DNA from: Rhizobiales bacterium Ga0077545
GTDB lineage: Bacteria; Pseudomonadota; Alphaproteobacteria; Rhizobiales; Methylopilaceae
Assembly: GCA_001464335.1 (NCBI GenBank)
Contig: LNEV01000010.1
Location: 1-64,000 of the forward strand
Length of the DNA stretch: 64,000 nucleotides
Direction: 5' to 3'
The position numbers were made by a program, and so were the translations under genes. A model generated the notes under the pieces. The model worked only from the letters and a program-made list of their open reading frames with translations, ran no database searches and had not been told where the DNA came from. Positions 61,121-64,000 of the stretch are shown here, piece by piece; positions within the stretch are counted from its first letter, which is position 1, and each line of letters begins with the position of its first letter.

Positions 61121-61795
61121 ATGACGCGCGTCAACGATGTCCTGGTCGAGATCACGCCCGAGGTTCTGCTGAAGGCCTATGCCTGCGGCATCTTCCCGAT
61201 GGCCGAGAGCGCCAGCGATCCGGGGCTCTACTGGATCGAGCCGGACCGGCGCGGCATCATTCCGCTGAAGGATTTCAGCATCTCCTCGCGCCTTGCGCGG
61301 ACCGTGCGTTCGGACCGTTTCGAAGTGCATGTGGACCGCGACTTCGCGGGCGTGCTGGCCGGGTGCGCGGCACCGGCGAAGGGCCGCCGCAAGACGTGGA
61401 TCAACAAGCGCATCCGCCGTCTGTACACCGAGCTTTACGAGATCGGGCATTGCCACACGGTCGAGGCCTATCTCGACGGCCGACTTGTCGGCGGTCTTTA
61501 CGGCGTGCGGCTGGGCGGGGCTTTTTTCGGCGAAAGCATGTTTCACACCGAAACCGATGCCTCGAAAGTGGCGCTGGCGCACCTCGTCGCGCGGCTCGTC
61601 AAGGGCGGCTTTCACCTGCTCGACACCCAGTTCGTGACCGATCATCTGAAGACGTTCGGCGCGATTGATGTCGGCCGCCACGATTATCACGCGATCCTCG
61701 AAGCGGCGCTGCCGGAACAGGGCGATTTTCACGTCTGGCCGAAAGCGCAGATCGTCAGCGGCGCAGAGGTGCTGGCGGTTCTCGCGGCGCGCTGA
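61121..61795 (+). CDS. aat: Leucyl/phenylalanyl-tRNA-protein transferase
   Basis: 224 residues. Adds Leu or Phe to N-terminal Arg/Lys of proteins, marking them for ClpAP through the N-end rule. Seen: [93 protein letters not shown] and [16 protein letters not shown]. Stop abuts the convergent DUF2155 gene with no gap. Confidence 0.97.
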   Translation: MTRVNDVLVEITPEVLLKAYACGIFPMAESASDPGLYWIEPDRRGIIPLKDFSISSRLARTVRSDRFEVHVDRDFAGVLAGCAAPAKGRRKTWINKRIRRLYTELYEIGHCHTVEAYLDGRLVGGLYGVRLGGAFFGESMFHTETDASKVALAHLVARLVKGGFHLLDTQFVTDHLKTFGAIDVGRHDYHAILEAALPEQGDFHVWPKAQIVSGAEVLAVLAAR

Positions 61796-62251
61796 TTATT
61801 CGCCGAGTTTCGGCCCTTCGGGAGCGGCGCGCTGTTCGCCGCCCTTACAATTGGTGACCCACACATCGTAGATCGGATGCTCCACGGCGTTGAGGCCGGG
61901 GCTGTCGGCGAACATCCAGCCGCTGAAGATCTTCTTCTGCTCGTTCTGGAGCGTGACCTCATCGACCTCGACGAAGGCGATCGTCTCGGGCGCTTCGGTG
62001 GGCGGGCGCGTGTAGCAGACGCGCGGCGTGACCTGCAGGGCGCCGAACTGGACCGTCTCGTCGATCTTCACCTCGAACGCGAAGATGCGGCCCGTCACTT
62101 TGTCCAGCCCGGAGAATTCGGCAATCGGATTTGCGATGCGCTCAGGCTCGGGGGCCGGCGGCGCCTCGACCGGCTGCTGGGCATGGGCGAGACCTGCCGT
62201 CAGCATGGCAAGTCCAGCGCAGAATGCGGCAAGAGGAGTTCTGGGAATCAC
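61796..62251 (-). CDS. Exported DUF2155 protein
   Basis: 151 residues. Signal peptide (through GLAHAQQ), then a Pro/Glu linker and the DUF2155 domain: FSGLDKVTGRIFAFEVKIDETVQFGALQVTPRVCYTRPPTEAPETIAFVEVDE, IFSGWMFADSPGLNAVEHPIYDVWVTNCK. Two cysteines may form a disulfide. The family is nearly confined to alphaproteobacteria and sits beside aat and NDUFA12, but its role is not known to me. GTG start at 62251 with AAGG upstream; the open frame extends to 62689 antisense to NDUFA12 and is not coding there. Confidence 0.93.
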   Translation of the reverse strand: MIPRTPLAAFCAGLAMLTAGLAHAQQPVEAPPAPEPERIANPIAEFSGLDKVTGRIFAFEVKIDETVQFGALQVTPRVCYTRPPTEAPETIAFVEVDEVTLQNEQKKIFSGWMFADSPGLNAVEHPIYDVWVTNCKGGEQRAAPEGPKLGE

Positions 62252-62325
62252 AAACGGGCCTTGGGCAAGCGGATGCGGAGAGATTGCCGCCGAATATGGC
62301 GCGCACGAGGCGCGGCGGCGAAACC

Positions 62326-62730
62326 TCAATTGCCCGGCGTCCATGCCTCGTAATCGCCGGTGGTGCGCGCGCGGCGACCATGACCGGCCGTGGAGCCTTT
62401 GGGGCGATACGCCTCCGCCGTGCCCGTCGGGTTGGCGCGGTGCGGCGCCTGCCATTCGCGCGGCTCGTAGCTTTCCTGCGAGGGCGGAACGTCCGTCGTG
62501 TGGTGCATCCAGCTGTGCCAGCCGGGACCGATGGCGCTGGCTTCGGCATAGCCGTTGTAGATGACCCAGCGGCGATCGCCGAGCGGGGCGACATTGGCCT
62601 GGTAGTATTTGTTGCCGAACTCGTCCTCGCCGACGAACGTGCCCTTGCGCCATGTGAAGAAGCGGGTGCCGAGCGTCGCACCGTTCCACCAGGTCAAAGT
62701 CAAAGTCAGGAAAGAGAGGATCGACTTCAC
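62326..62730 (-). CDS. NDUFA12-like complex I accessory subunit
   Basis: 134 residues. Homologue of mitochondrial NDUFA12 (B17.2), an accessory subunit of NADH:ubiquinone oxidoreductase kept in alphaproteobacteria. Seen: TWWNGATLGTRFFTWRKGTFVGEDEFGNKYYQ, RRWVIYNGYAEASAIGPGWHSWMHHTTDVPP, and a C-terminal Pro-rich tail with YEAWTPG. GTG start at 62730 with GGAG seven bases upstream gives the family length; the open frame extends to 62841. Two complex I assembly-factor homologues lie at 20361-21618, but no nuo structural genes are in the window. Confidence 0.94.
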   Translation of the reverse strand: MKSILSFLTLTLTWWNGATLGTRFFTWRKGTFVGEDEFGNKYYQANVAPLGDRRWVIYNGYAEASAIGPGWHSWMHHTTDVPPSQESYEPREWQAPHRANPTGTAEAYRPKGSTAGHGRRARTTGDYEAWTPGN

Positions 62731-62920
62731 AAGGGCGCTCCGCTGCGGAGATGTGTGCTTTGCCGCGTTATGACGTTTCGCATGCACGCTGTCTACTGCG
62801 CCGAACGCCCCATCTCGCGCTCGCGAAAGCTTGTCTCGCAAATAGGCCCGAAGTCCCTTACATAAGCGCCAACCCTGCCCTCATCCGCGCTTCGTGCGCG
62901 CACCAATCGGATTTTGCGAG

Positions 62921-63175
62921 ATGGCCAAGAAACCCGCAAAGGGCGAATTCGTCCTGTTCAATGTCGTCTATGAAGACGGCTCCCAGCGCTCCAACCGCCG
63001 CGTGCCGGCCGAACTTCTCGGCGGCCTCGACGGCGACGAGCCCGCCCGGCCCTTCCTCGAACAGCAGGACCGGGACATCGCCGGCAAATCCGGCCAGGCG
63101 GCGATGGAGATCGAGCGGCTGTGGCGCGTCGGCGCCAAGGAGCCGAAAACGACCAATTCCCGCGAGCGGGTCTGA
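62921..63175 (+). CDS. Small conserved-looking hypothetical protein
   Basis: 84 residues, soluble, no signal. Begins MAKKPAKGEFVLFNVVYEDGSQRSNRRVP and ends IERLWRVGAKEPKTTNSRERV. GCGAG lies directly upstream of ATG 62921; another ATG 27 bases upstream is possible. The composition is protein-like, with Lys/Arg-rich ends and an acidic centre. No function recognised. It stands between NDUFA12 (divergent) and the secreted protein at 63290. Confidence 0.72.
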   Translation: MAKKPAKGEFVLFNVVYEDGSQRSNRRVPAELLGGLDGDEPARPFLEQQDRDIAGKSGQAAMEIERLWRVGAKEPKTTNSRERV

Positions 63176-63289
63176 GGCACCGCGGAATCCCACCCAGCAC
63201 AGGGCAGCTATTCCCCTGACGCGCTTGAGCGATTCACATCAGGCTGTATTCTGGAGAGGCTGCGGGGGTGGCAACGACGGACCTGGAAG

Positions 63290-64000
63290 ATGCGGCCTTC
63301 CCGTTATGTCGTGCTTGGATTTGCGGTTCTCGCCACAGCGGCAACCGCCGAGGAATTCGAGCCCGAAGAAGACTACAGCGAGCCAGAATACGAGTGCAGC
63401 CAGAAGGACATTCCGGCTGAGCTGGCTCAATTGTGCGACAGCCTCGATCTGGGCTACGCGAACGCGCTCGCGCGCCCGGCGAAGGTGACCGGCAGCGGCC
63501 GCCCCGATCTGCGTCCGTCGCTGGCGCGCAAGCCCATCAAATCCGAGATCATAGGCGGCGGCCTCTCCTCGACACCCACCCTCGACCGCCTGAAAAACCC
63601 GTTCGACGGACCAGCGGAACGCAGCGTGGGCGTGAAGATCGACGCGACCGGCGCGCCCATCCAGCTTTCGACGCGCATGATCCAGCCCGGAACGGACGAC
63701 GATCCCGCGCTGAACTGGGAGCTGAAGGCCGAGAACCAGACCGACAAGTCCGGCTTCTTCATGGGCGCGGCAACGAGCGGCTGGCATTCATCCAGCGGCT
63801 TCACGGAGAATGTCGCGGGATTTGCGGGCGTGCGCCGCGTGCTAACGCCTGCCGACGGCATGCAGATCCGGGCCGAGATCGCGCCGCGTTTCGGCGTTTC
63901 CGATTTCGCCTCCCCCCACGCCTCCGCGGTGCTCGAGCCGAAGCTGACAGCCACGTCGAACCTCGGACAGCTCGGCAACAGTGATTTCGTCGGCAGCATC
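63290..64000 (+). CDS. Exported protein of unknown function, cut by the right edge
   Basis: 237 codons are visible and the frame is open at the edge. The N-terminus (MRPSRYVVLGFAVLATAATA) is a signal peptide, followed by an acidic patch (EEFEPEEDYSEPEYEC) with two cysteines, a basic Pro-rich linker, then strand-like stretches such as VGVKIDATGAPIQLSTRMIQPG and SGFFMGAATSGWHSSSGF, NVAGFAGVRRVLTP and IRAEIAPRFGV. Such alternating strands suggest a periplasmic or outer-membrane beta protein, but that is inference. GGAAG precedes ATG 63290. Its 114-base upstream gap shows nothing notable. Confidence 0.7.
   Translation, partial: MRPSRYVVLGFAVLATAATAEEFEPEEDYSEPEYECSQKDIPAELAQLCDSLDLGYANALARPAKVTGSGRPDLRPSLARKPIKSEIIGGGLSSTPTLDRLKNPFDGPAERSVGVKIDATGAPIQLSTRMIQPGTDDDPALNWELKAENQTDKSGFFMGAATSGWHSSSGFTENVAGFAGVRRVLTPADGMQIRAEIAPRFGVSDFASPHASAVLEPKLTATSNLGQLGNSDFVGSI

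Overview
This window is a contiguous stretch of an alphaproteobacterial chromosome, most likely from the order Hyphomicrobiales (Rhizobiales). It has high G+C with C/G-rich third codon positions. Several gene orders and families point to that group: dsbA-like/aroQ/accB/accC then aat/DUF2155/NDUFA12, a sufB-sufC-sufD-sufS-sufT operon with an Irr-type palindrome upstream, secDF-yajC next to two complex I assembly-factor homologues, Tat-exported OpgD, and an RNase E whose S1 domain is split by a charged insert. Genus cannot be fixed from sequence alone. Nearly everything is chromosomal housekeeping. I see no tRNA, rRNA, insertion sequence, prophage or CRISPR array.

Layout. 1-607: a gene-free edge with a palindromic promoter-like site, two tiny reading frames with good ribosome-binding sites running off the left end, and two intergenic inverted-repeat elements. 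608-5020 (minus): secG, pyrG, an unfamiliar low-G+C gene, kdsA and a 33-residue membrane peptide, with tpiA upstream. 5166-8571 (plus): a PpiD-type foldase followed at once by trpE. 8690-13162: aquaporin, AlkZ-like glycosylase, exported alpha/beta hydrolase and chromate transporter, which separate trpE from the compact trpG-trpD-trpC-moaC-moeA operon (13259-17441). 17416-20306 (minus): thiO-thiS-thiG-thiE under a TPP riboswitch. 20361-24517 (minus): yajC-secD-secF, an NDUFAF3-like gene and an NDUFAF6-like gene.

24645-25511 is an AAA-type ATPase and 25591-26943 an NlpD-like lipoprotein. 27051-34313 (minus) is the Fe-S assembly operon: a class V cysteine desulfurase, sufB, two small unrelated genes (SnoaL-like and ABM-like), sufC, sufD, sufS, sufT. 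34496-43624 holds a small hydrolase, an AEC transporter, opgD, anmK, tyrS and a large AsmA-like envelope protein. 43731-50732 is peroxiredoxin and cell-wall biology: Bcp, an M23 peptidase, prfB with its programmed +1 frameshift, a Cys-rich exported protein coupled to PBP1A, PBP1A and an AmiC-type amidase.

51325-53949 is RNase E behind a 592-bp leader region. 53997-56856 has a 41-residue lipoprotein, an aminotransferase and a BepA-like M48 protease. 56879-60035 is DsbA-like, aroQ, accB, accC. A heme oxygenase (60119-60706) and a hairpin-rich spacer are then set between accC and aat. The right end carries aat, DUF2155, NDUFA12, a short hypothetical gene and the start of a secreted protein cut by the window edge.

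The best candidates for something new are modest: the low-G+C gene overlapped at both ends by pyrG and kdsA, the three tandem hairpins at 60782-60889, the two short reading frames at the left edge, and several very small exported or membrane proteins. No clearly novel multi-gene system is visible.
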